Shown in pieces: positions 15,171 through 26,839 of a stretch of 64,000 nucleotides of DNA. A model generated the notes under the pieces. That model was not told the DNA's origin. It did no database searches and worked only from the letters and a program-made list of their open reading frames with translations. Positions within the stretch are counted from its first letter, which is position 1. The number at the start of each line of letters is the position of its first letter. The translations under genes and the position numbers were made by a program. Origin of the DNA: Ptychodera flava (taxonomy: Eukaryota; Hemichordata; Enteropneusta; Ptychoderidae); the NCBI RefSeq assembly GCF_041260155.1, contig NC_091930.1, forward strand, positions 20,610,872-20,674,871. Reading direction: 5' to 3'.

Positions 15171-16899
15171 CGTAGCACTTGACATCTGCCCCCCTAGTTA
15201 GAGTGAAGTTAGACGCCTAGGAAGGTATAAATGAAATCAATGGAGAACAAATTATCGGTGGCTGCAACATTGTTAACAAAACATAGTTTGTTTTCGGTAT
15301 CAGAACTAGATTTTCAAGTAACGTGTTTTTCCAATCATAATCACTGAACAAGACTAAAAATCTTATCACAATTGCTATTTTAGAAATACATTAGCATTTT
15401 CTGAAGGTTCTGAAATAGCCTAATTTCAATAGACCATTTTAAATGGAAAAGCTCTTATTTCAATCCCGTTCTATCGATATATGTTAAAGGTGTTTGATAG
15501 GACGCAGCCAGAGGTAGCGCTACATCTAATCATTACAGATGTGCCGTGAGTTTAGGCCAAGAAAAATAAGAGTTTGTTTCTCATCCTCGCACGCGTCAAT
15601 TCAGACCCGCCGTGTTAACCTTTTTTTCTGCTCATGAGGAAATAAAAAAACCACGCAAAAATACGCGAGAATAGTGCTTAACACAGTGCTGTATAAAACA
15701 GAACTGTAAACAAAATAACTGACACTAATTTTCCATTCAGAACTGTACACATATGTCACTGTTTATGTTAAGCTGTCAAAACTGTGCATTGCTGCACTAA
15801 AAGTCAAACCGCAGAACTGTTGCTATACAAAAATACTAAAGCAACACTGCTGTGCATTTATCTCTGCGTGCATTCCTATGTTGTTTTCATGTTTTTGCCC
15901 ATTCCTGTTGGTTGAAGAATAAAAAAAATTGAGAAGAAAAAAGCCCCGCGTCACAGCATCATTTTTGCAATATGTCTAGGATGAGAGACAAACTTTGAAT
16001 ATTTCGTGACCTTATCCACACCGTTAAACAAGCAGCATTTCGCCCATATATCTTAAAAGACCTTCGTAGATGCAGGAGTGTCAAGGCCACGCCATGAATC
16101 GACTTGTAACCAATACATAAAACGTACGGAACACGACATTTTGTATAAGACTGAGATTTGCAATAAGAATAGCCTATATTTTACCGCAGTAAAATTGCTA
16201 AGTAAGGGGAAATCACTATGGGTACCGTGTGCCATGTAAACATCGATAGACAACCGGATAAAGTATGAAACTTCTGCTGTGTTTTTGAAATTTATTCAAC
16301 TCTGTATCCAGACTTTCACCTGAATAGCTCTTCTGCTTTTTAACCCCCCCCCCCCTGAAAAAATCACCTTTTTAAATTTCTGTGCATTATGGCAATGTCG
16401 GAAACTGTTTTAACGATTGAAGCCAATAATTCGAGAAAACTTGGGCGCGTCATAATAAACATGATGTGCTGATTCAACAGATATACGTCGGTGATACGTC
16501 AAATGTATTTATATGAATAACCCTTGGAAAACAATTAGCTAAATTAACCTCGTCTTCATAAGGATTACTGGAGGGCAGTATCTATTCCAAACCTTGCCCA
16601 ACAGTTCAAGGGAATAGCGGGGAATGTAGCTGGAAAACCTTGAGCGCCGCGATGCTCAGAATGCTGCCGTCTTATAGGTCAGATAACAAAAGATTTCAGA
16701 AAACGTGACGAAAGCTATAAAATGTTGTTTTCTATCTTGAATGCATGGTACGTCCCTGGTAGCAGCATCTTTGTAATGCAAATTTTTGAAATCTGGCCAT
16801 CCAGAGCGAAAAAGACAAAAATGTATGTGCTGTAGTATGGGAAAGCCTCAGATGTCTTAATTTTAAATAGAGAAGTATATTACGAGATTGCAAGGCTAT

Positions 16900-17345
16900 T
16901 TGATTACTAAAAGATACTATTTTATGTGCCAACGCTATCTTTTTATGTGCATTAGTTATTACTTTATGTGAAAACGTTAGTATATGATGTGCATAAAGCA
17001 TTATTTTAGGTTTATTTGATATCATTTTTATGTTCAAACCGTATGATATCATATGTCTACAGTAGCGTGTTATTAACAAAAATGAAGATATTGTGTGCAT
17101 AAAGCATTATTTGACGATTTAATACCGTTATTTACAGTTCAAATTGTACAGTATTATGTCATTCAGGGGTATTTTACGTTCAAACATCTGGATAGATGTG
17201 TGCTCAAAGAATTTTTTTGCAATTTCTATGATTTTTGATGCATATACATTATCTTACATGTAAAATTGTAATATCTTGTCTACAATATCATTTAACAGTA
17301 ACTGCTATATATTATGTGTATAATCATTATAAAGTTTTGTCATAG
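16900..17345. repeat. degenerate tandem repeat around TTTTATGTGC
   Basis: A loosely repeating unit of roughly 20-25 bp built around TTTTATGTGC / CATTATTTTA recurs many times across the stretch. The 122-codon minus-strand frame over its left half simply reads the repeat (AHK/AHH periodicity). Confidence 0.5.
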
Positions 17346-17349
17346 TGTT

Positions 17350-18165
17350 ATGACGTTATATTAGTATGGGAGGAGCCTACGAATATGAGCCAGCACTTTC
17401 CACCACTAGAGGGCACACTTTATGGCGCCAATCAGGTCAGTTCCTAACTTTGCCAGTGATGCTGAAATTGAATGTGACCAGGGTCATCCAGAGTGACACC
17501 TGGTTGACACCAGGGGCAGAAACATAATAGAAGTAAGCAAACTAAGACCGGCCAATTTGTATGTCTCTCAGATCGCTGTGCGACTGAGCTACCGTCGAGT
17601 GTACAGAAACAGACTGTTCCAATACATTAAGGTACCTTGATAGTTTACGGTACTTTTCTTGTCGAGACTCAAAAAGGGGTCATCAGCTAAAAAGGGTGTC
17701 ACCCTGTCTATAGGGACACTGTGTATTTTATTTCTATGTAGGGCAAAAGTTCAATTGCCTCTCAACAATGATTAATACTGACTTAACTGTAATATTCAGT
17801 TCACACACCTATTTACTCAAACTAGACCTACTCAATTCACTTGTGCTTAATGTGTTTTTTCACAAAGTTTGTATAGAAGCTTTTTGATACTCATCGTTGT
17901 GGGGACGCCTTCACATTCTTGTCGCACAATATGAGCTGGTGAACAGTTCACAGTCGGTGGTATCCCAAGTCTTCGACATACTTCGACAATTCATTCAGAC
18001 TTAGTCACTCCGATAATGATTTTAAGAGAAGATTCACGGCACCTATGTCGTACAGGTTTTATTTCCCTTTACGGTGCCTTTTAGATTAAGACGATTTTGA
18101 GAAACCACTCTCTACATTCGATCGACTAAGGTTTGTTTCTATTCTCAAGAGGCGACCTCGACCTC
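17350..18165. other. intergenic upstream of gene A
   Basis: No coding region seen. On the minus strand near 17573-17590 the sequence TAGCTCAGTCG matches a tRNA A-box, but I find no B-box, so at most this is a fragment of a tRNA-derived repeat. Confidence 0.35.
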
Positions 18166-18172
18166 TGTATAG

Positions 18173-18215
18173 CAAATCGAAACTAAATGACGTCAACGTC
18201 GGTTACCGCCATTTT
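18173..18215 (+). promoter_or_regulatory. ISRE-like, CRE and YY1-like motifs before gene A
   Basis: Within 85 bp of the gene A start codon lie CAAATCGAAACT (18173-18184, one mismatch from the interferon-response core GAAANNGAAACT), a perfect CRE palindrome TGACGTCA (18188-18195) and CCGCCATTTT (18206-18215, YY1-like on the minus strand). No TATA box is evident. Motif presence is seen; activity is inference. Confidence 0.4.
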
Positions 18216-18257
18216 ACAAACTGCTGGTACTGAAGTTTCAATACGGCAAGCTCTAAT

Positions 18258-18318
18258 ATGACCGGAACAACAAGACTATTATATGGGTTTCTGATCACAG
18301 CCTTCGTTGTCTTTCCAG
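18258..18318 (+). CDS. gene A exon 1: signal peptide
   Basis: ATG at 18258 opens MTGTTRLLYGFLITAFVVFP, a short basic N-region followed by a hydrophobic core: a typical signal peptide. The exon ends at a consensus donor (CAG|GTGAGG) in phase 1, which joins in frame to the Ig exon. It is too short to be noticed as an open frame. Confidence 0.7.
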
Positions 18319-18862
18319 GTGAGGTATATATACCAGTATCAGTCATTATGACAATCATAGTTCGATTTTCGCCTTGCTGTGAGTACATTCGTCACTAGAA
18401 AAAGAAAAGCGATTGCAGGACACTGAGAAAGCAAATTGGAATGCGGAAAGTGAAACAATTCCGAGGAAATGATGTAGATGCTACTATAGGCTGCTTATTG
18501 ATGGGACAGAAAAGGATTTGATAGTTCACCATTATACTCAGTACTTCGAATAAGTTACAACCTCGACTAGGTCCCCTCTAACCTTTGGGCTTGCCCCTCT
18601 TTATAGAATCCCCTCACATAGATACCTAACGTTGGAGTGTTGATTTTCTTACCCCGGTCCTCATGTCACACAAAATCTTCCAACTTCTCTCTCATATCAG
18701 AAAAGTAGCAATGAACTTCACCAAAACTCAAGCTGGAGTCCAATACACTCACAACCTTCACAAAATTCAGTTTTTACAGCTAAGACAAAAGGTGTTTACC
18801 ATAACCAAAAATGGCGGCATGAAGTGTAAAGTGACCAATTTGCATTCTTTTACAAATGAAAG

Positions 18863-19498
18863 CGTGCTATACATTCAAATGGCTTGTTGAACCATCTGAT
18901 ACGACGGTCATCGAAGGTCAATCGACAACGTTGTACTGCGCTGTGAAAACCTCTGGCGATCCACGTATTCTGCCGGAGTGGTATAAAGACGTCCCCGGAA
19001 ATGAAGAAAAACTAATAACAGATACTGGTGTCTCCTATGATCAATGCTGTAACGTCACGGGAGATGTTAAACACGGTGAAGTGAACCTGAGGATTCTGTC
19101 AGCAGGGGAAGCGGGCATAGGAACGATGCGCACCATAAGAATGCAGGAGCAAGGAGAAAGCTGGCGAACTCAAGATTCTCCCAAGTCCAAACCCGAGACA
19201 ATAGGTAGACTTTACGAGGAACTTGGAGATCTAAAACCGAAACCCGCCCCTTCGCTGATATCTTTTGGTCGGCCTGAAAGATTTTTCTTCAGCACGAGAC
19301 AACCCATGTGGAGATCATGGAGTACTGTTGTTCTCGTGGTATCTTTTGCTATCATGGTAGTATCCATTATTGTGACACAAATTCACAATTTTGGAGAATT
19401 TGAATCACTGATAATACTTATCGGTTTCAGCGTCTTCGTCGTGATGCTCCTTGGAGTAATTTTGATCACAGCTACTTACCGGGATGATCCACTGCAAG
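18863..19498 (+). CDS. gene A exon 2: incomplete Ig-like domain plus two TM helices
   Basis: The 212-codon, phase 1-1 exon starts after a modest acceptor (AATGAAAG) and ends at CAAG|GTAAGA. Residues about 27-105 of the protein look like an Ig-like fold: EGQSTTLYC (Cys46), the core Trp in EWYKD (Trp60), a sequon at N84 and the late-strand pattern VNLRIL. The expected DxGxYxC with the second Cys is replaced by GEAGIGT, exactly where the sequence becomes the juxtamembrane linker shared with genes B and C. Two hydrophobic helices follow (about 174-192 and 203-224), separated by an acidic loop. The Ig domain therefore lacks its disulfide partner. Confidence 0.7.
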
Positions 19499-19807
19499 GT
19501 AAGAATAGGTGCCAAACACTAACATGTATGTTTATATCGACCACGAAAAACTGAATAACAGGAGCGGAATGATGATTTTCAAAAGATTAATTTCAGGTGG
19601 TACCTATTTCAAAATAATAACATCATACAGTACCAACGTCAAAATTAGTAATATTATTACACTAAAACGACTAGGGACTATTGTAAGATAAAAGCGTCCT
19701 GAAAGGAGTAAGCATCCCCATTAAATAAAGCTGATTTGAGTCAATTGAACAATTTTTTGCTAGTCAAGACAAAACTATCATTCTTACGGAAGTATAACAT
19801 TCCACAG

Positions 19808-19956
19808 GTCACATCTCTTTAGGTTTACCAGTGGAATTGCGACAGCCTGCCAGAGTTTTTGCTGGTGAAGGAAACGAGCGATGTTTGAGAAAGATACGAG
19901 ACCAATACAAATGGCATCTTTGCAGACCTTCAGAACCGGGAGAAGTGCTCGTGCAG
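19808..19956 (+). CDS. gene A exon 3: Cys-containing linker
   Basis: 149 nt, phase 1 to 0, between CACAG and CAG|GTGAAT. It encodes HISLGLPVELRQPARVF and ends EPGEVLVQ, matching exon 4 of genes B and C at most positions. It joins directly to the P-loop exon. Function unknown; probably the start of the NB-ARC module. Confidence 0.75.
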
Positions 19957-20265
19957 GTGAATTAACGCTACATAACTCATTGGGAGTGACCATTAGTAGT
20001 CGTTGACTGGTAGCCTACACAGCATTCATTGTTCCATTTTATCAGAGCGACATATTTTGAAAAAAAGGCAAAGAACAGCAAGAACCATAAAAATATTCCG
20101 TGATTCATTCATTAACGAGGAAAGAAGTCTGACATTTTCCCTCTTTGTTTGAAATTTAACTCAAATTCTGATGAATGGCTGTCAGAATAATCTATAGTTA
20201 TCTTCAATTTACGAATTTTTTTTATTCGGTCTGCAGCCCATTAGTGTGATTCTTCGAATGGGACC

Positions 20266-20410
<145 letters not shown>

Positions 20411-20611
20411 AGTTTTTGAGTTTTTTTACAAAATCTTTAATATTTACAATAAAAAATGAACAGTGAATTTTTTCTCAAATCAAGTTACATACTACTTTTT
20501 AAGGTAGATATAAATGTATATACAAGTGAAATTGTTAATATGCGCTGAGGATTCTGGGTGTGCAGTTCTATTTTCCATTCTTAAATTGAGGAACAGTATC
20601 TAGAGCAATGT

Positions 20612-22719
20612 TCATATCTTAAGAGACAGTTCATTGTCAGTGTTCACTTCACAGATTTCGTTGTCGTTACACCAAATGTTCTTAAAATTGTCAATGTTTC
20701 CATTCATTTTATAGTAGTTGAAATCTACGATGATTCTGCTGCGAACACGTCGTTTAAACATACTAAGTGGTCGTGGCACTTCGTCCAATCGGCAGTATAT
20801 AGTTGAAACTTTTGCTGTGACCATAAGATAGTTACAAAGCTGATGTAGGTGGCGATGAACTGTTTGTCCTTTCGGCATTCCGATGACGTACCAAGTCAAA
20901 GGTATCATATCAGTGTTCAGTATTTTCTGTAGCCATTGGTTCAAGTACTCATGTAACGGTTGTATTGCTGGACAGTCAAGTATAAGGTGAAAAAGTGTCT
21001 CCATTTCTCCACAGTGTTTACAATCGGCACTGTCTCTCAGGTTACTCAAACACAGATAACGACCAGTTGCCAAGCAGCCATGTATCGCTCTCCACTGGAC
21101 ATCACTGTCACGTCTGCTGAGAGGTTCTGAATACACTGTGTTAAAGTTTGCTTTAATGTCATTTGGAATTGACAAGAGGTCGTGCCATGGTGTTGGCAGT
21201 CTATTTAAATATTTCTGGCAGTAAAGCTTTTTGATATATAAACTGTAAATCTCTTTTCTGCAGAACTTACTAAATGAGATAGAATCAACATTAATATCTG
21301 ATATTGAAATATTAAAGTGAATGGGTGTTCTTTCACCTGGATCGTTACCGTTCCCTGCAAAATAACGATCCAGTTGAGTTTTCCATTTATGTGGTATAGC
21401 GTTCCAGATCAACTGAATTGCTCTCTCTAAAATTCTAATTGAATAGATAGGCACATTCTCTGTATTTCATGCGGACTTCCGTTTTTCACCTAAATCGAGA
21501 AGGTCACCTATGGTTACAATATTACCTTCTACAAAATGTTTCAAATAGAGAGGGCATTGTTGTACAGGGTGCATAATCAGTGGGTTATAGAACAAGGGTT
21601 CTGACTGAATGTTTGTAACATTGCAGTGATCATTAGAACGCTGTGCATCAAGTAAATTCCAGGTTTTTATCAATTGTTGATAGAAAGAGGGAATGTTGAC
21701 ATCGATAATTGCTGTCGGCGGTATATTAAGAGCAAATATATTAATTCCATAATTGAGATCAGCAATCTTGCTTAGGAAGTAATTTACATACTGATACAGG
21801 GTGTAATCTGAATTGTCATACAATAGTTTATGTATGTACATCATTCGGAAACTATTGATTTTGGATTGAACATGGATAAGAGCTTGACCTCCCTCATCAA
21901 CCGGTAAGTACAATATTTCGTGAGGGAGCCAATGCTTTCCTTGCCAAAAGAAATTCACAAAGAGTATTTGAATATTAATGACTAGGCCATCTGGAGGTAT
22001 TAAAGATAACATCTTATGCCATAGTTTAGAAGCTGCCAATTGATTGATTATCAGAGCTCTTCCCCGATAGGAGATAGCCTTTGCAAATGGTTTCCACTTT
22101 CGCCAGGTATCAACTAATTTGAACCTTTTAATAATATTTTGGAGGAACTTTGAGGACTCTGGATGTGGTTCTCTCCGACTGTGTCTGTCTATTTTGGCAT
22201 CTACTGTGCAGTTAAAATCACCACCTAAAACGATGGGATCTGAGGAAGATTGAATTCGATTGAGGAGATGTTTTAGTTTTTGGAAGGTAACGAGACGTGA
22301 TTGGCCATCATTCGGTGCGTATAGGTTAATAAAGTGGTACTGGTGATTGTTGATTTTTGCGTGAACATGAATAAAAAGACCGGTATGACGTCATCCTTTT
22401 GTAACACATCGACCTGTGCTTTTGGATGGAATAAAATTGCAACTCCTCCGGAGGAAGTGCTAAGGTGTGAAAATTCAATGTTTCCCCGCCATAAAACTCT
22501 CCATAAAGGTTCATCACTTATTGTGGTGTGTGTTTCCTGAAGGAACATACAATCACTGTCGTATTGAGACTTCAGTGATTCAAGAATGGTGTAGCGTTTC
22601 AAAGCATCTCTACAACCACGAGTATTACACGAGAGAATTGATAGACGAGCCAGAATTAATGGCAACAAGAGTTGTAAAAGATGAACTTCATCATTATGGA
22701 AGGAGGTTGAGAAAAACAA
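20612..22719 (-). pseudogene. LINE ORF2 remnant: endonuclease plus ORF2 C-terminus, RT core missing
   Basis: From 22719 downward the frame encodes an apurinic-type endonuclease: SCNTRGCRD, then FLQETH and GGVAILF. After one frameshift near 22340 it continues with FINLYAPND, LGGDFNCT and LVDTWRK. At about 22095-22110 the sequence passes in frame to SYRGRALIINQLAASKLWH, which belongs to the end of the reverse transcriptase. The whole fingers/palm region with its Asp-Asp catalytic pair is absent. The remainder (down to 20612) has a frame change near 21460 and ends with a C-x2-C-x7-H-x4-C-like knuckle (CKHCGEMETLFHLILDC). The element cannot make its own reverse transcriptase. Confidence 0.8.
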
Positions 22720-24270
22720 TCAAAACATAGGTGCCAGTCCGTTTTTTCTCATATCATTCCTCACCTTTTTCATTAATTTGCCAATTCTTTGTTTAAGTGG
22801 TCTATCTGTCGAAGATGCCTTATATGCGTTTGACAGAGCTTCAAGTAGATCATTTTGATTTGGACAGAATTCCCGGCATCTCTCAACATGGTTTTTAAGG
22901 GATTTAATATTTTCGAGAAATAGCATGAGTTTTTCTTGTGTCGGTACGGTATGACATTGAGACAAGGGTTGTTGATCACTGTTTATATCTTCTTCCTGGG
23001 AAGAATTTACACTCTCGTCATCTGATTCACTGTCAGAGCCGTCCGCATTGAGTGTACTGAGAACATGAAACTGACCGGAGTCAGGAACAACATTTGCATC
23101 TATTGAAAGTGTCTCATCAGCAGCCTCATTGTTATTATCATGTATTTTTGCTTTGATCTTACGCATAGGAGATTGCAATTTTTCAGAAGTTTTCTTTGTG
23201 ATCGTTTGAAGTTCTGAAGACTCGTCTTCCGAGTCAACAGCCTGATATTTATTTTGATTGCCAGCAGATTCGTCTTCATCACTATCGTCATCCACATTGT
23301 CTATTGACCGTTTTATTGGCTCTGTGGATTGTGTTGCCATTGCGACATCTGTTTCAAACATTCGGTCGTCAGACAGTACATCTGTCTCATTTGCATTGTG
23401 TGCAACTGATGAATTGTTATCCGAGGGAAGATCGATTTTTTGGGCAGCACTGTCACCAGGACCTAGATCTGCCCTTGATGTTGCAATGTCATTCTGAGAT
23501 GATGGAGTTTGAGTCAGAGTCTCGGGTGATGAAGTGTTATCAGTGTTATCATCGGAATCAACATGATTTGTATTTTCATTGGCAGTTTCAAGTTGAGGCT
23601 GTAGTTCAGACTCAGTGGTCTCTTCAGTAAAATTTTTCGGACAGTTCTTCCGAACATGTCCTGTAAAGTGACATGAAAAACATCTCAACTCATCAGTTGA
23701 TATGTAAACAGGGTAGTATTTGCCATTGTAATTGACTCGCAAAACGCCATTGAACGTCTTGAACTCTGGCTTCAGAACAATATAAACCTGTCTACGAAAG
23801 GATTTTACATGTTTCAAATCTTGTCTGGGACAACCGAGAGAAATATGACGAAAAGTATGCTCTAAAACTTTCCCATATTGCAACAATTGTCCATATAAAC
23901 GTGAGTTGGTAATAAATGGAGGGACATTTGATATAATCACTTTTGTTGCAGGTTGAACCATGGGAGTTGGCTGCAGAAAGATTCCATTAACATGAACACC
24001 TTCAGTGCAGACCTGTGTCACTTTTGAAATTGTTTTGAGAAAGACAACGACACACTTATTCATTCTAGAAGCAGCTAGAATATCAGAGGTATCAACAACT
24101 CGAGAAACACTTTCAACATAATCATTAACAGAAATGCCTTCAAGACTCTCAAATTTAAGGCCATGTCTCATTGAGAGTTTCGAAAAGGCATTGTCAGTGT
24201 CCTCTTCGAACTCCGATACACTGTGTTGGTTGGCAGCCATATTGGTATGGCGTGCCAACCTAAACCCCAA
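22720..24270 (-). CDS. LINE ORF1 protein with CCHC zinc knuckle
   Basis: An uninterrupted frame of 516 codons; ATG at codon 11 (MAANQHS) is an alternative start. Residues about 105-190 look like the RRM-like fold usual in Tx1-type ORF1 proteins (KVIISNVPPF, GKVLEHTFRHI). A zinc knuckle follows, CFSCHFTGHVRKNC (C-x2-C-x4-H-x4-C), then a long acidic Ser/Asp/Glu-rich tail with several DDDSDEDES-type runs and a basic C-terminus. This is the nucleic-acid-binding partner protein of the LINE. It is intact although ORF2 is not, so the insertion is either young or was mobilised in trans. Confidence 0.8.
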   Translation of the reverse strand: MGFRLARHTNMAANQHSVSEFEEDTDNAFSKLSMRHGLKFESLEGISVNDYVESVSRVVDTSDILAASRMNKCVVVFLKTISKVTQVCTEGVHVNGIFLQPTPMVQPATKVIISNVPPFITNSRLYGQLLQYGKVLEHTFRHISLGCPRQDLKHVKSFRRQVYIVLKPEFKTFNGVLRVNYNGKYYPVYISTDELRCFSCHFTGHVRKNCPKNFTEETTESELQPQLETANENTNHVDSDDNTDNTSSPETLTQTPSSQNDIATSRADLGPGDSAAQKIDLPSDNNSSVAHNANETDVLSDDRMFETDVAMATQSTEPIKRSIDNVDDDSDEDESAGNQNKYQAVDSEDESSELQTITKKTSEKLQSPMRKIKAKIHDNNNEAADETLSIDANVVPDSGQFHVLSTLNADGSDSESDDESVNSSQEEDINSDQQPLSQCHTVPTQEKLMLFLENIKSLKNHVERCREFCPNQNDLLEALSNAYKASSTDRPLKQRIGKLMKKVRNDMRKNGLAPMF

Positions 24271-24448
24271 AGAACAGAATCCCTTTCAATCCTCAAGAAA
24301 ACAGGACAAAACAGACCCCAATTATAGTAGACACCAAATAGAAACAAAAACCAACTTAGCTGAATCAATGCTGACCGAAACAGAAGTCCAAAAGACACAG
24401 AAAAGCCAAAAAAAGGCGGAGCTCTCTTATCCCATGTGTTCACCGCGT

Positions 24449-24556
<108 letters not shown>

Positions 24557-24625
24557 TTAGTTTTTTGGAGCACATTACATATGAATCATTATTTACTCTT
24601 CACATTTTCACATTATCTCCTTAAG

Positions 24626-24772
24626 ATATTGCATGGTCTTGGAGGATGTGGAAAAACAGAAATAGCAACCCGATATGTGTATCAAGAATGGAGAAAGTAT
24701 ACTGGTGGCGTTTTCTACATAAGTGGGCAGTCTAACTCTTCTCTTGATTTTGGTTTGAAGAACTTACTGATG
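24626..24772 (+). CDS. gene A exon 4: NB-ARC P-loop exon
   Basis: 49 codons, phase 0-0, between CTCCTTAAG and ATG|GTATGC. It encodes the Walker A motif in HGLGGCGKTEIATRYV, then YTGGVFYISGQ. The typical NB-ARC P-loop is GxGGxGKT. Nearly identical in genes B and C. Confidence 0.9.
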
Positions 24773-24904
24773 GTATGCATAAGTTGATGATTATTCTTCC
24801 TCACTGTATAAACTTTCCTGCATAACTTATTCTCTTCTCTGACACAAGCATGTTATCCAACGACGCCATACTTTAAATTCCCACTTATCGGTGTCTCCGT
24901 AAAA

Positions 24905-25150
24905 TATAATTCTGATGCACGATCGAAACTACTTTGGGAAGATCGGATCGTGAAGTAATGTCAATTTAATTTACAATTGTTATCGCATCTGCTTTTCTTT
25001 TTATTTTATACACTTGTTTTTGTTTTTTGTTTTTTTTTGGGGGTAATTTGCGATATTGCATCATTTATCTATATGGCACCTAACACTTTTGAGAAATTTG
25101 CAAAATATGAAAATCCAATTATCACAAATTAGTTGCAATCGTGTTTTCTG
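24905..25150. repeat. dispersed non-coding repeat, other copies at 39437-39655 and 59058-59275
   Basis: The block containing CTATATGGCACCTAACACTT and AATTTGCAAAATATG occurs here in the intron after the P-loop exon, but in genes B and C it follows the Death-domain exon. It is therefore either a mobile repeat or the trace of a rearrangement. A short relative lies near 45510-45540. Confidence 0.6.
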
Positions 25151-25384
25151 ATGTACGAATCCAACTACCATTAGATAGTTCTAAAGGCTAGTAATTGTAA
25201 ACGTAAGGTGAATTCATGCAAACATCAACTAGTTACAACTCTCGAGGGATACATATGTAGAAAGGAAATTGTCTACTGTAAATGTGCTTCTCTGTAAACT
25301 TGTTCTTTTCTTAAATATGATATGTCTTATGGACAACACACAAGAGATGCGGATTGTTAGTTCTCCATTACTCTTTAACTCTAG

Positions 25385-26839
25385 ACGGTGAACGGTCACT
25401 TAGATGATGAAAATGTCACACCTGCTAACATACGACGGTTGGCTCTGGCATGGTTGCACAAGAATAAGGACTGGCTTTTGGTTATTGATGATGCCGATGA
25501 TGAAGCTCTCATTGCGACTGTTTTCCCTAGCACGCCACCATTACGCAGTGGTCATATCTTGTTAACATCCAGAGTTAGCACAGGTTGGAATAATTGGTAT
25601 AGAAACAGTCGCTTATTGGAAGTGAATTTGATGAGTGGTAGGGACTCAGCGATCTATCTACTGCAAGAAGAGATGTCAGGCAATGACGGAAGTGTTTCCG
25701 TGAAAAATGCTGAAAAGCAGTTAGAGCAGATGAGACGTTTAAACAAAGAAGAATACGACGCTCTTGTCTGGCTCGGTGATGTAGGTGGTTTGCATGGCCT
25801 TCCTTTGGCACTGAGGCAGGCAAGTAGATATATCACTGAGTACAAAGTTACTTTCAGTCATTACAAGAGATTGTACGAGACATGCCGCCTCGATATTTTC
25901 AAACATGCTGCCAAAACTGATCCACTAGCTGCTTGGCTGGAGGCTAATGATCTACACCAGGATTACGCTCCCCGGTTGCGAGAGGTCGTGCGACATAACA
26001 CTCTGAGGTTGAAGAGTTTCACTAGGGATCAGCTCCAAGAGCGTCCAATCAGCATGGAAGAAAGTGATGTAGTCTCCTTCCTTAGAGCTCAGAGGGACAC
26101 TGACGCGAATTTCTTCGCCCTGATGCTTGACCCGAGTCGAGAGAACTTCTTAACAACTTGGAAACTGAACTATGACAAGCTGTGTGAAGATGCTGCAACA
26201 AAAGAATTCATTCTTTTGTGTTCATGCTTTGCATCGCGAATACAAATCGCCCTTCTGGCGGATGGTGCAAGATACCTGGGCCATGGAGCTCTGCGAGACT
26301 TCCTGAAAGTGCAGCATTGCAGTGGCGAATCCAGAAGTGGAATCGAAATATGTCAGAGAGTTCGCGAACTCATCGAAAAACTCAGGAAAGTTTCTCTAGC
26401 TACGATGGTTGTTGGACACCATGAAGAACCGCACACTGATAATGAACTTACAAGGTTCGGGGCCTTCACTGTTCACCATCTGGTCCAACAGGTTGTATTC
26501 CTGAAATTCGTCACCCGTGAGGATAAAATCAGAAGCCTCAACAACGCCATGCGTATTCTGGAGGGTATGCTGCTGCTGACAACTTTGAAGTTCTTTTTAG
26601 TGAACCAATGCACGACCGTCATTTGATAATAGCTATCCACACCCTAGCTCTCGGACGACAAATTGAATCCCTGGAAAAGGATGACATTCAGGACCTCAAC
26701 ACAACTGGAGAGCTTTTCTCTTCTGTTGGCACTTACCTAAGACGACTTGGGCGTACGAAGGATGCTCGGCTATTATACAAGTTGATGGCCAGACTTAGCA
26801 GATGGAGACCTACAGGTTCCGAGTACCTTCTTGCCAATG
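25385..26839 (+). CDS. gene A exon 5: NB-ARC core (frameshifted)
   Basis: Starts at CTCTAG|ACG in phase 0. Visible NB-ARC motifs: Walker B in DWLLVIDDADD, sensor-like HILLTSR, the canonical GLPLAL in GGLHGLPLALRQ, a winged-helix stretch (NYDKLCEDAATKEFILLCSCF) and the MHD-equivalent FTVHHLVQQVV. After GGTATG at 26569 a 19-nt deletion relative to B and C shifts the frame and a TGA ends it at 26626. The original frame is open again from 26608 to the donor at 26839 (AATG|GTAGGT). The exon is otherwise one codon longer than in B because of an extra residue near KVQHCSGE. Confidence 0.85.

Larger units (their letters stand above)
11890..16880. other. intergenic, no gene recognised
   Basis: Five kilobases of AT-rich DNA. 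The open frames present (for example 13742-14110 on the minus strand, 122 codons) show no recognisable motif and no paralogue support. It includes a duplicated ETS-like motif block (13627-13675), a block shared with 4735-4920, and a short poly-C run near 16345. It may hold decayed repeats I cannot name. Confidence 0.4.

Noticed and set aside
17540..17620. Minus-strand tRNA-like segment with an A-box
   Set aside because: No B-box and no cloverleaf could be drawn.
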